DNA of 64,000 nucleotides from Pseudomonadota bacterium (lineage in GTDB: Bacteria; Pseudomonadota; Gammaproteobacteria; Burkholderiales; Thiobacillaceae): the NCBI GenBank assembly GCA_021836225.1, contig JAKBJA010000117.1:248001-312000 (forward strand), read 5' to 3'. How positions within the stretch are numbered: position 1 is the first letter of the stretch; every line of letters starts with the position of its first letter. The position numbers and the translations under genes are program-made. Shown piece by piece: positions 47,517 to 57,189 of this stretch. Under the pieces are notes generated by a model. It was not told the origin of the DNA and ran no database searches. It saw only the letters and a program-made list of their open reading frames with translations.

Positions 47517-49145
47517 ATGAAAACCTACATCGTTGGCGGCGCAGTACGTGACCGGTTGCTGGGCCTGCCGGTGGCCGACCGCGATCACGTCGTCGTCGGG
47601 GCAACGCCCGACGATATGGTGGCGCTGGGCTACCAGCCGGTCGGCAAGGATTTTCCCGTTTTCCTGCACCCGACAACCCACGAGGAATACGCGCTGGCGC
47701 GCACCGAGCGCAAGTCCGGGCACGGCTACAAGGGCTTCACCGTATACGCCGCACCGGAAGTCACGCTGGTAGAGGATCTGCGCCGGCGCGACCTCACCAT
47801 CAACGCCATGGCCGAGGACGAGTCCGGCGCGCTGGTCGACCCTTACGGCGGCCAGCGCGATCTGGCGGCGAGGGTTTTCCGCCATGTGAGTGAAGCCTTT
47901 GCCGAAGACCCGGTGCGGATTTTGAGAGTCGCGCGCTTTGCCGCGCGCTTCAACGACTTTGCCGTGGCGCCGGAAACCAACGCGCTGATGCGGCAGATGG
48001 TGGACAACGGCGAAATCGATGCACTCGTGCCAGAACGTGTGTGGCAGGAAATCGCTCGTGGCCTGATGGAAGCGCAGCCCTCGCGCATGTTCCAGGTGCT
48101 GCGCGACTGCGGTGCGCTGGCGCGGCTGCTTCCCGAAATCGATCGCCTGTTTGGCGTGCCGCAGCCGCCCGAGCACCATCCGGAAATCGATACCGGCGTT
48201 CACGTCATGCTGGTCGTCGACTGGGCGGCGCAACAGGGCATGAGCCTGCCGGTGCGTTTTGCTGCCTTGACGCACGATCTCGGCAAGGGCGTCACCCCGC
48301 CCGAACTGTGGCCGGCGCATCACGGCCACGAAGGCAAAAGCGTCGAACTGGTGCGCGCGCTGAGCACGCGCATCCGGGTGCCTGTCGACTGCCGCGACCT
48401 CGCCGTCGCGGTGGCGCGCGACCATGGCAACGCCCATCGCGCGCTGGAATTGCGCCCCGGAACGGTGGTCGAACTGCTGGAACGGGTCGACGCTTTCCGC
48501 CGTCCCGAACGCTTCGAGGCCTTTCTGCAGGCCTGCGAATGCGATTTCCGTGGCCGGCCCGGCTACGAGAGCAAGCCGTTTCCCGCACCGGGTTACCTGC
48601 GGCAGGCGCTGCGCGCGGCGCAGGCCATTGACGCAGGGGCCGTGGCGCGTAGTGTCGAGCCGGCGCGCATCCCGGAAGCGATTTTCCAGGCGCGGGCGCA
48701 GGCGGTGGCAGCCTTGCGCAGCCAGGGGGATGCGCACTGGGAACATTTCCCGCACCGGGCGGACATGGGCGTGCGTGGCATCGGACCTACCCTGGCGGCT
48801 GCATTCGAGCAAACAGCGCTGGCAATGACCGCCGTGGTGACCGATCCGTCCGGGGTGGCGGCGAATGAGGCGGTGGACATCCGCTGCGAGGCGCCGGACG
48901 ATGAGCTGCTGCTGGTCGACTGGCTGAATGCGCTGATCCTGGAGATGGCCGCGCGCCACCTGCTGTTCGGCCGCTTCGAGGTCAGCCTGGACAGCCATCG
49001 GCTGCACGCCACCGCCTGGGGCGAGCCGGTCGACCCGGACAGACACCAGCCGGCCGTCGAGATCAAGGGCGCCACCTATACTGAACTGAAAGTCGGGAGG
49101 AACGAATCCGGGCAGTGGTTTGCCCAGTGCGTGGTGGACGTCTGA
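47517..49145 (+). CDS. cca: CCA tRNA nucleotidyltransferase fused to archease
   Basis: 542 residues in one frame from ATG at 47517. Residues 1-403 are a class II CCA-adding enzyme: [20 protein letters not shown] (catalytic Asp21 and Asp23), [32 protein letters not shown], and an HD domain ([11 protein letters not shown], His253-Asp254). Residues about 406-542 are a complete archease: [16 protein letters not shown] (conserved Asp416), [41 protein letters not shown] and the terminal Asp-Val. There is no stop and no in-frame start codon at the junction; the only ATG there is out of frame. Archease speeds guanylylation and turnover of RtcB, whose gene follows. The fusion thus joins 3'-CCA repair to the RNA-ligase cofactor. 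Confidence 0.93.
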   Translation: MKTYIVGGAVRDRLLGLPVADRDHVVVGATPDDMVALGYQPVGKDFPVFLHPTTHEEYALARTERKSGHGYKGFTVYAAPEVTLVEDLRRRDLTINAMAEDESGALVDPYGGQRDLAARVFRHVSEAFAEDPVRILRVARFAARFNDFAVAPETNALMRQMVDNGEIDALVPERVWQEIARGLMEAQPSRMFQVLRDCGALARLLPEIDRLFGVPQPPEHHPEIDTGVHVMLVVDWAAQQGMSLPVRFAALTHDLGKGVTPPELWPAHHGHEGKSVELVRALSTRIRVPVDCRDLAVAVARDHGNAHRALELRPGTVVELLERVDAFRRPERFEAFLQACECDFRGRPGYESKPFPAPGYLRQALRAAQAIDAGAVARSVEPARIPEAIFQARAQAVAALRSQGDAHWEHFPHRADMGVRGIGPTLAAAFEQTALAMTAVVTDPSGVAANEAVDIRCEAPDDELLLVDWLNALILEMAARHLLFGRFEVSLDSHRLHATAWGEPVDPDRHQPAVEIKGATYTELKVGRNESGQWFAQCVVDV

Positions 49146-49184
49146 ATTCCACAGGCCCCTTGACGGTTAACTGAGGTTTCCAGG

Positions 49185-50615
49185 ATGAATCTTGCCCAGT
49201 TCAAGCAGGTGTCGGAGGTCGAATGGCAGATCGCGCCGTTCGGGAAGATGCGCGTGCCGGCGGTGATCTTTGCCGATCAGGCGTTGATCCGCGACATGGA
49301 CGACAAGGTCTTCGAGCAGCTCACCAACGTCGCCACCCTGCCGGGCATCGTCCAGGCGGCCTATGCCATGCCTGACGCGCACTGGGGCTACGGCTTTCCG
49401 ATCGGCGGGGTGGCAGCGTTCGATGCCGACGCCGGCGGCGTGGTGTCTGCCGGCGGGGTGGGGTTCGACATTTCCTGCGGCGTGCGCACCCTCCACACCG
49501 GGCTCAGGGCAGACGAGATTGCGCCGCTCAAGCAGCGGCTGGCCGACCGCCTGTTTGCCCACATCCCGGCCGGGGTGGGCAGCACCGGCCCGTTGCGGCT
49601 GAATGCGAACGAGATGGATGCGATGTTGCGCGGCGGCGCGCGCTGGGCGGTCGAGCACGGCTACGGCAGCGCGGCCGATCTCGAACGCATCGAGGAGCAG
49701 GGCTGCATGGCCGGCGCTGAACCCGACAAGGTATCGGACCAGGCCAAGCGCCGCCAGCGTGACGAGATCGGCACGCTGGGTTCCGGCAATCATTACCTCG
49801 AACTGCAGGAAATCGTCGAGATCTTCGATACGAAAGCGGCCGACCGTTTTCGCCTGCGCGTGGGCGAGGTGGTGGTTAGCATCCACTGCGGCTCGCGCGG
49901 GCTGGGACACCAGATCGGCACCGAATTCCTCAAGCAGATGGTGATCGCCGCGCCAGGTTACGGCATTGAACTGCCCGACCGCGAGCTCGCCTGCGCGCCC
50001 ATCCAGTCCCCGCTGGGTCAGGCCTACCTCGGCGCCATGCGTGCGGGGATCAATTGCGCCCTGGCCAACCGTCAGGTCATCACCCATCTCACCCGCCAGG
50101 TGTTTGCCGACCTGTTGCCGGGGACGCACCTCACCCTGATCTACGACGTGTCGCACAACACCTGCAAGCTGGAACCGCACACGGTTGATGGCCAGACGCG
50201 CCGCCTGTTCGTGCACCGCAAGGGCGCGACGCGCGCCTTCGGCCCTGGCCATCCGGCGCTACCCGGTGATTTGCGCGACATCGGCCAGCCGGTGCTGATC
50301 GGCGGCAGCATGGGCACCGCGTCCTACATCCTGGTCGGCACCGAGACGGGCATGACGCGCGCCTTCAGCTCCGCCTGCCACGGTGCCGGGCGGGCCATGA
50401 GTCGCCACCAGGCCACCCGCCAGTGGCACGGTCGTGCCCTGGTGGACGAACTCGCCAGCCAGGGCATCCTGATCCGCAGCCCTTCGCTGCGCGGCGTCGC
50501 GGAAGAAGCGCCGGGCGCCTACAAGGACGTCAGCGCAGTGGTGGAGGCAGCCGACCGCGCCGGGCTGGCGCGCAAGGTAGCCAGACTGAAACCGCTGGTC
50601 TGCATCAAGGGCTGA
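49185..50615 (+). CDS. rtcB: RNA-splicing ligase RtcB
   Basis: 476 residues. Metal ligands are in VGFDISCGVRTL (Asp95, Cys98), LGSGNHYLELQE and SRGLGHQIG; the guanylylated His399 is in SACHGAGRAMSR. All are intact. RtcB joins RNA 2',3'-cyclic phosphate or 3'-phosphate ends to 5'-OH using GTP and Mn2+, as in tRNA or rRNA repair. Begins 39 bases after the CCA-archease gene. Neither the sigma-54 activator RtcR nor cyclase RtcA is present here, so expression appears constitutive or co-regulated with cca. Confidence 0.96.
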   Translation: MNLAQFKQVSEVEWQIAPFGKMRVPAVIFADQALIRDMDDKVFEQLTNVATLPGIVQAAYAMPDAHWGYGFPIGGVAAFDADAGGVVSAGGVGFDISCGVRTLHTGLRADEIAPLKQRLADRLFAHIPAGVGSTGPLRLNANEMDAMLRGGARWAVEHGYGSAADLERIEEQGCMAGAEPDKVSDQAKRRQRDEIGTLGSGNHYLELQEIVEIFDTKAADRFRLRVGEVVVSIHCGSRGLGHQIGTEFLKQMVIAAPGYGIELPDRELACAPIQSPLGQAYLGAMRAGINCALANRQVITHLTRQVFADLLPGTHLTLIYDVSHNTCKLEPHTVDGQTRRLFVHRKGATRAFGPGHPALPGDLRDIGQPVLIGGSMGTASYILVGTETGMTRAFSSACHGAGRAMSRHQATRQWHGRALVDELASQGILIRSPSLRGVAEEAPGAYKDVSAVVEAADRAGLARKVARLKPLVCIKG

Positions 50616-50737
50616 ATGCTATCCGTGGGTCGTATCGCTGGAACTGCACACCTCCAGATGCATCAAATTATCTTTATACTTTGCGCCCAGCCTTGGACGC
50701 TGGCCAGATAGGCCGCCATTAAACAACGGAGTGAAGC

Positions 50738-51484
50738 ATGCCTTACAGCGAACAGACAGTGCAGTCGGTGCGTCCGTGGTCGGACAAGACGTTCAGTTTC
50801 ACCCTCAGCCGTCCACAGGATTTTTCATTCGAAAATGGTGAATTCGTCACCATCGGTTTGAAGCGCGAAGGCAAACTGGTGGCGCGCGCCTATTCCATCG
50901 TGTCCACGGCCGACCACGACCATCTCGAGTTTCTCAGCATCCATGTGCCGGACGGCCCGCTGACCAGCCAGCTGGTCCACATCCGCCCCGGTGACAGCGT
51001 GTGGGTCAACAGCAAGGCTACCGGTTCGCTCACGCTCAATCATGTGCTGCCTGGACGCACGCTGTACATGCTTGCCACCGGCACCGGGCTGGCGCCATTC
51101 ATGAGCCTGATCCGTGACCCCGAACTCTATGCCCGCTATGAAAGCGTGGTTCTGGTGCACTCGGTGCGCACGGTGGCCGAACTGGCCTATCGCGCCGAAA
51201 TCGAGGCCATGGACAACGACCAGCTGCATTACGTGCCGACGGTGACGCGCGAACCGTTTCCCACGCCCGAACGCGGCGGCGACCTGTTCCGCTCGGGCGC
51301 GTTGTCGCAACGTCTCGGCCTGCCCGCGCCGGACCCGGAACACGACCGCGTGATGATCTGCGGCAATCCGGCGATGACACGCGAACTCACGCACCATTTG
51401 AAGGACGCAGGCTGGACGTTGACCAACCATCGAGGCATCGGCAATTTCACCACTGAAGTTGCGTTTGTCGTGCACCACGAATAA
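50738..51484 (+). CDS. fpr: Ferredoxin--NADP+ reductase
   Basis: 248 residues. FAD-binding motif VARAYSIVSTA and NADP-binding LATGTGLAPFMSLIRD, VMICGNPAMTRELTHHL with the C-terminal aromatic-poor tail VAFVVHHE mark the bacterial class Fpr. It passes electrons between NADPH and ferredoxin or flavodoxin, supporting Fe-S repair and oxidative defence. A possible -10 (TATACT, 50675-50680) lies in the 122-base gap before it but no good -35. Confidence 0.94.
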   Translation: MPYSEQTVQSVRPWSDKTFSFTLSRPQDFSFENGEFVTIGLKREGKLVARAYSIVSTADHDHLEFLSIHVPDGPLTSQLVHIRPGDSVWVNSKATGSLTLNHVLPGRTLYMLATGTGLAPFMSLIRDPELYARYESVVLVHSVRTVAELAYRAEIEAMDNDQLHYVPTVTREPFPTPERGGDLFRSGALSQRLGLPAPDPEHDRVMICGNPAMTRELTHHLKDAGWTLTNHRGIGNFTTEVAFVVHHE

Positions 51485-51521
51485 TCTGCCGCCTTCGCCT
51501 CTTCCCGGCATCAACCGCTTC

Positions 51522-53402
51522 ATGGAAGCAAACGCTCACAGCCGCGCAGCGCTGACGCTTGCTGCGCTCGGTGTCGTCTACGGTGATATCGGAACCAGTC
51601 CGCTCTATGCCCTGAAGGAAACCCTGAGCCCGGCCCACGGCATTCCAGCCGGACCTGAAACCGTGCTGGGCGCCGCGTCGGCGATTTTCTGGGCATTGAT
51701 GCTGGTGGTGTCCCTGAAATACGTGTTGCTGGTGCTGCGTGCCGACAACCACGGCGAAGGCGGCATCATGGCGCTGCTCGCACTGGCGCGGCATGCCGTG
51801 GTGCAACAGCCGCGTGCGCTGCGCACGGTGGCGCTGGCCGGCATGGCGGGCGCTGCGCTGTTCTACGGCGATGCCGTACTGACCCCTGCGATTTCGGTGC
51901 TGTCGGCGGTCGAAGGACTGTCGGTCGGCACCCACGTATTCGAACCCTATGTGATGCCGCTTGCGATCGGCGTGCTCGCCGGGCTGTTTTTCATGCAGCA
52001 GCATGGCACGGCCAGCGTCGGCGCCTGGTTCGGCCCGGTCGCGGTGCTTTGGTTCGCCGCGCTGGCAGCGGGCGGCGTGTACCAGATCGCCCAGCATCCG
52101 CAAGTGCTGGGCGCGCTCTATCCGGAGCATGCGTGGTGGTTCGTCACCCAGCACGGCTTTGCGTCGTTCGCGGTGCTGGGGGCCGTGCTGCTGGCCTTTA
52201 CCGGCGCCGAGGCGCTGTATGCCGACATGGGTCATTTCGGCCGCGTGCCGATCCGGCTGGCCTGGTATGGCTTGGTGTTTCCCGCACTGGTGCTGAATTA
52301 TCTGGGGCAGGGCGCGCTGCTGTCGCGCGCGCCCACGGCCTTGAGCAATCCATTTTTCCTGCTTTACCCGCAATGGGCGCTCTACCCCATGGTGCTGCTG
52401 GCCACCGCCGCCACCGTGATCGCTGCCCAGGCCACGCTTACCGGCGCATTCTCGCTCACGCGCCAGGCCATCCAGCTGGGCTACCTGCCGCGTATGCAGG
52501 TGGTGCAAACGTCATCCAGGGCATTCGGACAAATTTACATTCCGGTCGTCAACTGGCTGTTGTTTGTGCTCGTCGTGGCGGTGGTCGCCGGCTTTGGCAA
52601 GTCGGACCAGCTCGCCGCCGCTTACGGTCTTGCCGTCACCGGCACCATGCTGGTGACGACGCTGCTCACCTTTTTTGTCATTCATTACGGATGGGGATAT
52701 GGACTGTCCGGCAGCCTCGCGGCGACCGGCGTATTCCTGCTGATCGACGCTGCGTTCTTTTCCTCCAGTTTGCTGAAAATCACCGAAGGCGGTTGGTTTC
52801 CCCTGGCTCTGGGCAGCCTGGTATTCGTTGTCATGCGGACCTGGGTGCGCGGACGGCGCAGTCTGCTGGCACGGATCGGCGTGGCGGACATCCCACTGAC
52901 CGATTTTCTCGCCGGCCTGATGGTGCATCCGCCGACGCGCGTGCCGGGGACCGCGGTGTTTCTCAATGCCAGCGCACACACCGTGCCGCATGCGTTGTTG
53001 CACAACCTGAACCACAACCGCGTGCTGCACGAGCGGCTGGTGTTTCTCACCGTCCGGATCAAGACCGAACCGTGGGTGCCGTTCGAAGAGCGCATGCGGG
53101 TCGAGCCGCTGGGCAACGAAGCCTATGCCATGACCCTCACCTTCGGCTTCAAGAACCGTCCCGACGTGCCCGCTGCGCTCCAAGGGCTGGGGCCGCAGTT
53201 CGGCCTGACGTTCGAGCCCATGCAGACCTCGTATTTCCTGAGCCGCGAAACCATCGTACCCAGCCCAACTGTCGATAGCGGGCTGGCCAACTGGCGCGAA
53301 CAGCTGTTCCGCTGGTTGTCGCGCAATGCCGGCAGTGCGGTGGAATATTTCAACCTGCCTGCGAACCGGGTGATCGAACTCGGCTCGCGGGTGGAAATCT
53401 AG
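51522..53402 (+). CDS. kup: Low-affinity potassium uptake protein Kup
   Basis: 626 residues from ATG at 51522, normal for Kup. LAALGVVYGDIGTSPLYALKE is the diagnostic first helix; ADNHGEGGIMALLAL, GMAGAALFYGDAVLTPAISVLSAVEGL and FTGAEALYADMGHFGR follow. Twelve TM helices and a C-terminal cytosolic domain. A proton/K+ symporter of the inner membrane. It is convergent with the small secreted-protein genes. Confidence 0.96.
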   Translation: MEANAHSRAALTLAALGVVYGDIGTSPLYALKETLSPAHGIPAGPETVLGAASAIFWALMLVVSLKYVLLVLRADNHGEGGIMALLALARHAVVQQPRALRTVALAGMAGAALFYGDAVLTPAISVLSAVEGLSVGTHVFEPYVMPLAIGVLAGLFFMQQHGTASVGAWFGPVAVLWFAALAAGGVYQIAQHPQVLGALYPEHAWWFVTQHGFASFAVLGAVLLAFTGAEALYADMGHFGRVPIRLAWYGLVFPALVLNYLGQGALLSRAPTALSNPFFLLYPQWALYPMVLLATAATVIAAQATLTGAFSLTRQAIQLGYLPRMQVVQTSSRAFGQIYIPVVNWLLFVLVVAVVAGFGKSDQLAAAYGLAVTGTMLVTTLLTFFVIHYGWGYGLSGSLAATGVFLLIDAAFFSSSLLKITEGGWFPLALGSLVFVVMRTWVRGRRSLLARIGVADIPLTDFLAGLMVHPPTRVPGTAVFLNASAHTVPHALLHNLNHNRVLHERLVFLTVRIKTEPWVPFEERMRVEPLGNEAYAMTLTFGFKNRPDVPAALQGLGPQFGLTFEPMQTSYFLSRETIVPSPTVDSGLANWREQLFRWLSRNAGSAVEYFNLPANRVIELGSRVEI

Positions 53403-53447
53403 CCGGTCCGTCCCGTTTCAGGGGCGGATCGGTCCATAGATCGGCGC

Positions 53448-53822
53448 TCAGTCATCGTCGTGATGGCGGTGCTCGCGGCGATGTTCCCGGCGCTCGTCGC
53501 GCCAGCCGTCCCCTCCGCCGCGGTGGTGGTTCCAGCCACGGTCATCCCAGTCACGTCGGTAATCGCGGTAATAAACCCGCTCGACCCGGTAGGGCGGCGG
53601 CAGCACGATGGTGGGACCGGGGTAGTACGACGTGTGCGTCCAGTAGCGGGTGCCGCCGGATTCGTACAGGACCCGGAAACCGTCGGGTTGGCGCGTGCCG
53701 AACGAAATGACGAAGTGCGGTTCGACCGATACCACGCGACCGTAGCCATAGTCGCCGCCGTGGGCGAAGCTGGCGCCGGACGCGGTGAGCAGGGCGGTTG
53801 CCAATAGCAGTTTGCGTAACAT
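53448..53822 (-). CDS. Small secreted His/Arg/Asp-rich protein
   Basis: 124 residues from ATG at 53822 (upstream frame is not protein-like). A signal peptide (LRKLLLATALLTASGASFA) is followed by GYGRVVSVEPHFVISFG, a short beta-type segment (YWTHTSYYPGPTIVLPPPYRVERVYYRDYRRDW), and a very hydrophilic tail of Trp, Gly, His, Arg and Asp (RREHRREHRHHDDD) that could bind metal. Function unknown. First of three secreted-protein genes reading away from the OmpR/EnvZ pair. Confidence 0.78.
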   Translation of the reverse strand: MLRKLLLATALLTASGASFAHGGDYGYGRVVSVEPHFVISFGTRQPDGFRVLYESGGTRYWTHTSYYPGPTIVLPPPYRVERVYYRDYRRDWDDRGWNHHRGGGDGWRDERREHRREHRHHDDD

Positions 53823-53863
53823 GGTGATTCTCCTTTCAGCCTTGAGGTGGACGCTCGGGTGCG

Positions 53864-54448
53864 TCAATCGTCCCGGTTGTCGTCGGGGGCGATCCAACGC
53901 GCGTCGCGCGGATCGTCGTTCACCGAAAAATTCCCGTTGAGGGTCAGCCACTTGCCGGGGTTGTACGGCAGCTGGGTGGCGTACACGCGTCCCTGGAAGC
54001 GGTAACGCACGTCGTAGCCGCTGACCACCTGACGGTAGTCATCTTGGACGCGGCAGCGCTCGACCTGACGCGGGCGCGTTTCTTCGTAACGCGTGCCGCC
54101 GCCATTCCAGCGGTCGCCGACCACCGCGCCGGTGGCCGCGCCCACGGCGGCGGCGGCGACCCTGCCGTCGCCCTTGCCAACGGTGGAACCGAGCAGGCCG
54201 CCAGCGATGGCGCCGAGAATCGCGCCGCCGCCGTTGCCGTCGCGGTAGCTGCGCGTTTCATAGCCGACAGTTTCGGTCCAGCATTCACGGCGCGGTTCGT
54301 TGACCGTGTCGTAGATCGGCGTGCTTGAGATCACGCGGGCGCGGGTGACGAAGCCATCCGGGTCGTAACGGCCGGGGCCGGCCTGCGCGGCGCCGCTGGC
54401 GGCAAGCAGGGTGGCGACCAGGGTCGTGTTCAAAAGGCGTGTTTTCAT
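53864..54448 (-). CDS. Glycine-zipper 2TM (17-kDa antigen-like) secreted protein
   Basis: 194 residues from ATG at 54448. Signal peptide (LLNTTLVATLLAASGAAQA), then VISSTPIYDTVNEPRRECWTE, then a glycine zipper (GGAILGAIAGGLLGSTVGKGDG, AAAAVGAATGAVVGDRW) typical of SlyB/17-kDa antigen proteins, and a beta-rich end (YDVRYRFQGRVYATQLPYNPG). These proteins sit in or under the outer membrane and support envelope integrity. The opening Cys is not in a lipobox, so it is not a lipoprotein. Same orientation as its neighbours. Confidence 0.85.
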   Translation of the reverse strand: MKTRLLNTTLVATLLAASGAAQAGPGRYDPDGFVTRARVISSTPIYDTVNEPRRECWTETVGYETRSYRDGNGGGAILGAIAGGLLGSTVGKGDGRVAAAAVGAATGAVVGDRWNGGGTRYEETRPRQVERCRVQDDYRQVVSGYDVRYRFQGRVYATQLPYNPGKWLTLNGNFSVNDDPRDARWIAPDDNRDD

Positions 54449-54500
54449 GCTTACTCTCCTTGCTACAGTGAATTCAGTGCAGGCTGATGCCCCGCAGGGG

Positions 54501-54791
54501 TCAGCGACGACCGCGGGTGCGGTTGTCTTCTTCAAATCGTTGCTGCTGGCGACGTTCGTAGCCGTAGCCGTAGCCTTGCGGCTCGTCGCCGCGGTCGCGC
54601 CCGGCATCGCGCCGCTCGTCGCGTCGCTCGTCCCGACGGGAGTCGCGTTGATCCTGGCGAACCTCGTCGGCGCGGTCGCGCTTGGCCACGATGATCACGT
54701 TATCCATGAAATTCGGCGCAGCCTGAACCGGAGCAGCGATCACCAGTCCCAGTCCTGCCAGTGCAAAAATCCAGTTGTGCCGTGTCGTCAT
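54501..54791 (-). CDS. Small secreted Arg/Asp-rich protein
   Basis: 96 residues from ATG at 54791, chosen for the GGAG seven bases upstream. Signal peptide (FALAGLGLVIAAPVQAA) followed by NFMDNVIIVAKRDRADEV and a low-complexity charged repeat (RDSRRDERRDERRDAGRDRGDE), ending QQQRFEEDNRTRGRR. No family recognised. It is divergent from the OmpR-type regulator, with which it shares a promoter region holding TGTAAC direct repeats, so it may be a target. Confidence 0.75.
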   Translation of the reverse strand: MTTRHNWIFALAGLGLVIAAPVQAAPNFMDNVIIVAKRDRADEVRQDQRDSRRDERRDERRDAGRDRGDEPQGYGYGYERRQQQRFEEDNRTRGRR

Positions 54792-54885
54792 CGTTGTCTC
54801 CATTTCCGTGGTGGCGTTGTTTCGCTTCCACGCTTCGCAGTCTGGTTGAGGAAAGTAAGCGTACTGTTTCACGCAAGGGGGATTT

Positions 54886-54901
54886 TGTAACAGTGTGTAA
54901 C
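54886..54901. promoter_or_regulatory. TGTAAC direct repeats, candidate OmpR-family box
   Basis: TGTAAC occurs at 54886-54891 and 54896-54901, exactly one 10-bp period apart, in the 149-base region between the divergent secreted-protein gene and the response regulator. OmpR/PhoB regulators bind such head-to-tail repeats, so autoregulation is plausible. Confidence 0.5.
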
Positions 54902-54940
54902 CGGCGGATAGCGTGCCGTCCCTGCTGATATATTTGCCGC

Positions 54941-55651
54941 ATGGAAAAAGACAGCATTTATGTGACCGACGACGACCCGGGCATCCGCGAGCTGGTGGCC
55001 GAGTACCTGACGAGCCAGGGCTATCGCGTCCAGACAGCGGAAGACGCGGCCTCGCTCGATCGCCTGCTGGCCGTCCACCTGCCGGACCTGCTGGTGCTCG
55101 ACTGGATGATGCCGGGCGAGGACGGCCTGTCGATCGCGCGGCGCTTGCGCGCGCAGCCGGGCTTTCCCCCCATCATCATGCTGTCGGCCAAGGGCGAGGA
55201 CATCGACCGCATCATCGGCCTCGAGGTCGGCGCCGACGATTACCTGCCCAAGCCGTTCAATCCACGCGAACTGCTGGCCCGTATCCGCGCGGTGCTGCGG
55301 AGGCAAGGCGGCGCCGCACCGGCAGCGCCGGAGACCGCCCGGCTGGTGCATTTCGGCCCGTTCAGCGTCAATCTCGATGCCCGTACCCTCAGCCGCGACG
55401 CCGCCGAAATTCCGCTGACCAGCGGGGAATACGAATTGCTGGAAATTTTCGTCACGCATGCCAACCGTGCGCTGTCGCGTGACTGGCTGATGGACCAGTT
55501 GCGGGGCTTCGAACGCGACCCGTTCGACCGCAGCATCGACGTGCGGGTGAATCGCCTGCGCAAGAAGATCGAGGATGATCCGGCGAATCCGGCCTATATC
55601 CGAACCCAGCGCGGGCAGGGTTACCTGTTCGTGCCGCAGGGCAAGGGGTGA
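54941..55651 (+). CDS. OmpR-family response regulator
   Basis: 236 residues. The receiver domain has the acidic pair YVTDDDPGIREL, phospho-acceptor Asp in LLVLDWMMPGEDGL, Thr/Ser (IIMLSAKGED) and Lys (YLPKPFNPREL). The C-terminal winged helix (ARTLSRDAAEIPLTSGEYELLEIF, RSIDVRVNRLRKKIEDDPANP, IRTQRGQGYLF) is of OmpR type. Its stop overlaps the sensor-kinase start as GTGA. Confidence 0.95.
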   Translation: MEKDSIYVTDDDPGIRELVAEYLTSQGYRVQTAEDAASLDRLLAVHLPDLLVLDWMMPGEDGLSIARRLRAQPGFPPIIMLSAKGEDIDRIIGLEVGADDYLPKPFNPRELLARIRAVLRRQGGAAPAAPETARLVHFGPFSVNLDARTLSRDAAEIPLTSGEYELLEIFVTHANRALSRDWLMDQLRGFERDPFDRSIDVRVNRLRKKIEDDPANPAYIRTQRGQGYLFVPQGKG

Positions 55652-56934
55652 AGCGACTCACCCGCTCGTTGTTCGCCCGCACCGCGCTGACGCTGGCGCT
55701 GGCGTTTGTCGTGTTTCAGGCGGCTGCGTTCTGGGTGGTGTATCGCACCCTGATCGTGCCGGTGGCGGAGCGCTCGGCCGACGATCTGGCCGGCCTGATC
55801 GTGCTGTCGGCACAAACCTGGGTGGAGCTGCCGCCGCAGACGCGCGCGGCGTTCGAACGCGAACTGGCGCGCCGCCACGGGCTGCGCCTGACCACCGCGA
55901 ACCTTGGCGCGACGACCGACGCGCCGCATTTCGCTTTCCGTACCCAGATCGAAGCCGCGCTGAGCCGCCGCGTAGGGGAAGATGTTGCACTGCGCGGCGT
56001 GCCCGGCACGGCGGCCGCCTGGCTGGACATTCCGCTGGGCGGCCATGACCTGCATGTCGGATTCTTCCCGCGCCGCTACGCCGTCAAGCCGCCGCTGGCG
56101 GCGATCGCGGTCATCGCCCTGGGCACGTTTCTCAGTCTGCTGACCGCCGTGTTCCTGGTGCGTCGCATCACCGTGCCGCTGGCGCGTGCGGCGGGCGCGG
56201 CCAGCCAGGTCGGAGCGGGCGAGCTGCCCGATCCTTTGCCGGAAACCGGCCCCGCCGAACTCGCCGAACTGGCACGCCGTTTCAACACCATGGCGGCCGA
56301 AGTGCGTGCGTTGCTGGACAACCGCACCACCCTGCTGGCAGGTATCTCGCACGACTTGCGTACGCCCATGACACGGCTGCAACTCAACCTGGAAATGCTG
56401 CGCGACGCCCCCAGTCCGGCGCGCATCGATCGCGCGATGGCCGATCTGGCCGACATGAACAAGTTGATTACCGGCTATCTGGAACTGGCGCGCACCACCC
56501 AGGCGGAAAACCGGGTGCGCTTCGACCTTGCAGGCTTGCTGGAAGAGGTGGCTGCCGATGCGAACCTGACGTGGCCGGGCGCGGCGCCGTGCATGATCGA
56601 GGCCGGCCGCCTGGCAGTGCGGCAGATCGTGTCGAACCTGATCCAGAACGCGCAGCGCTACGGCGGCGGCACGCCGACCGAACTGGTTCTGGAATGCACC
56701 GACAAGCTGGCGCGGGTGATCGTGCGCGATACCGGCGTGGGGATTCCGGAGGATCAGCTGGAGAAAGTGTTCAGGCCGTTCTATCGCCTGGAAACGTCGC
56801 GTTCGCAGGCCACGGGCGGAACGGGGTTGGGACTGGCGATTGTGCGACAACTGGCAGAATCGAATGGCTGGAGGGTGGCGCTGGCCAACCGCGAGCAGGG
56901 CGGTCTGGAGGCCGTGCTGGAAATTCGGCGTTAA
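55648..56934 (+). CDS. EnvZ-like sensor histidine kinase
   Basis: 428 residues, GTG start overlapping the regulator stop. TM1 (ALTLALAFVVFQAAAFWVVY), a periplasmic loop of about 115 residues, TM2 (LAAIAVIALGTFLSLLTAVFL), HAMP, the phospho-acceptor His in LAGISHDLRTPMTRLQ, and the HATPase motifs N (VSNLIQNAQRYG), G1 (RDTGVGIPEDQ), F (FRPFYRLE) and G2 (GGTGLGLAIVRQL). It phosphorylates the partner regulator in response to an envelope signal, perhaps osmolarity, by analogy with EnvZ. A decayed copy of its 3' end lies at 63270-63510. The 255 bases to the next gene show only a small GC hairpin near 56986. Confidence 0.95.
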   Translation: MKRLTRSLFARTALTLALAFVVFQAAAFWVVYRTLIVPVAERSADDLAGLIVLSAQTWVELPPQTRAAFERELARRHGLRLTTANLGATTDAPHFAFRTQIEAALSRRVGEDVALRGVPGTAAAWLDIPLGGHDLHVGFFPRRYAVKPPLAAIAVIALGTFLSLLTAVFLVRRITVPLARAAGAASQVGAGELPDPLPETGPAELAELARRFNTMAAEVRALLDNRTTLLAGISHDLRTPMTRLQLNLEMLRDAPSPARIDRAMADLADMNKLITGYLELARTTQAENRVRFDLAGLLEEVAADANLTWPGAAPCMIEAGRLAVRQIVSNLIQNAQRYGGGTPTELVLECTDKLARVIVRDTGVGIPEDQLEKVFRPFYRLETSRSQATGGTGLGLAIVRQLAESNGWRVALANREQGGLEAVLEIRR

Positions 56935-57189
56935 TCGATTTTGGCTTTCCGTTCGTGCCCTTTCTCCGACACTTCGATCCATCCAGCCCCCCGGCTGGAA
57001 TGATCGGGTCAGATAGCTTCCCTTTATCGCGAGGATGCCGATATCTGTCTTGAATTGATCGACTCATGCAATGTGCCTGCCGCAGATGCAGCCAGGTGCA
57101 ACAGACCCGTTCAGGTCCCGCGCTTGGCCAAACAGGCATCTTTCCCGGTGCTCGACGGGCGCTTGCCGAGCCTTCGCCAAGACGCCTCT

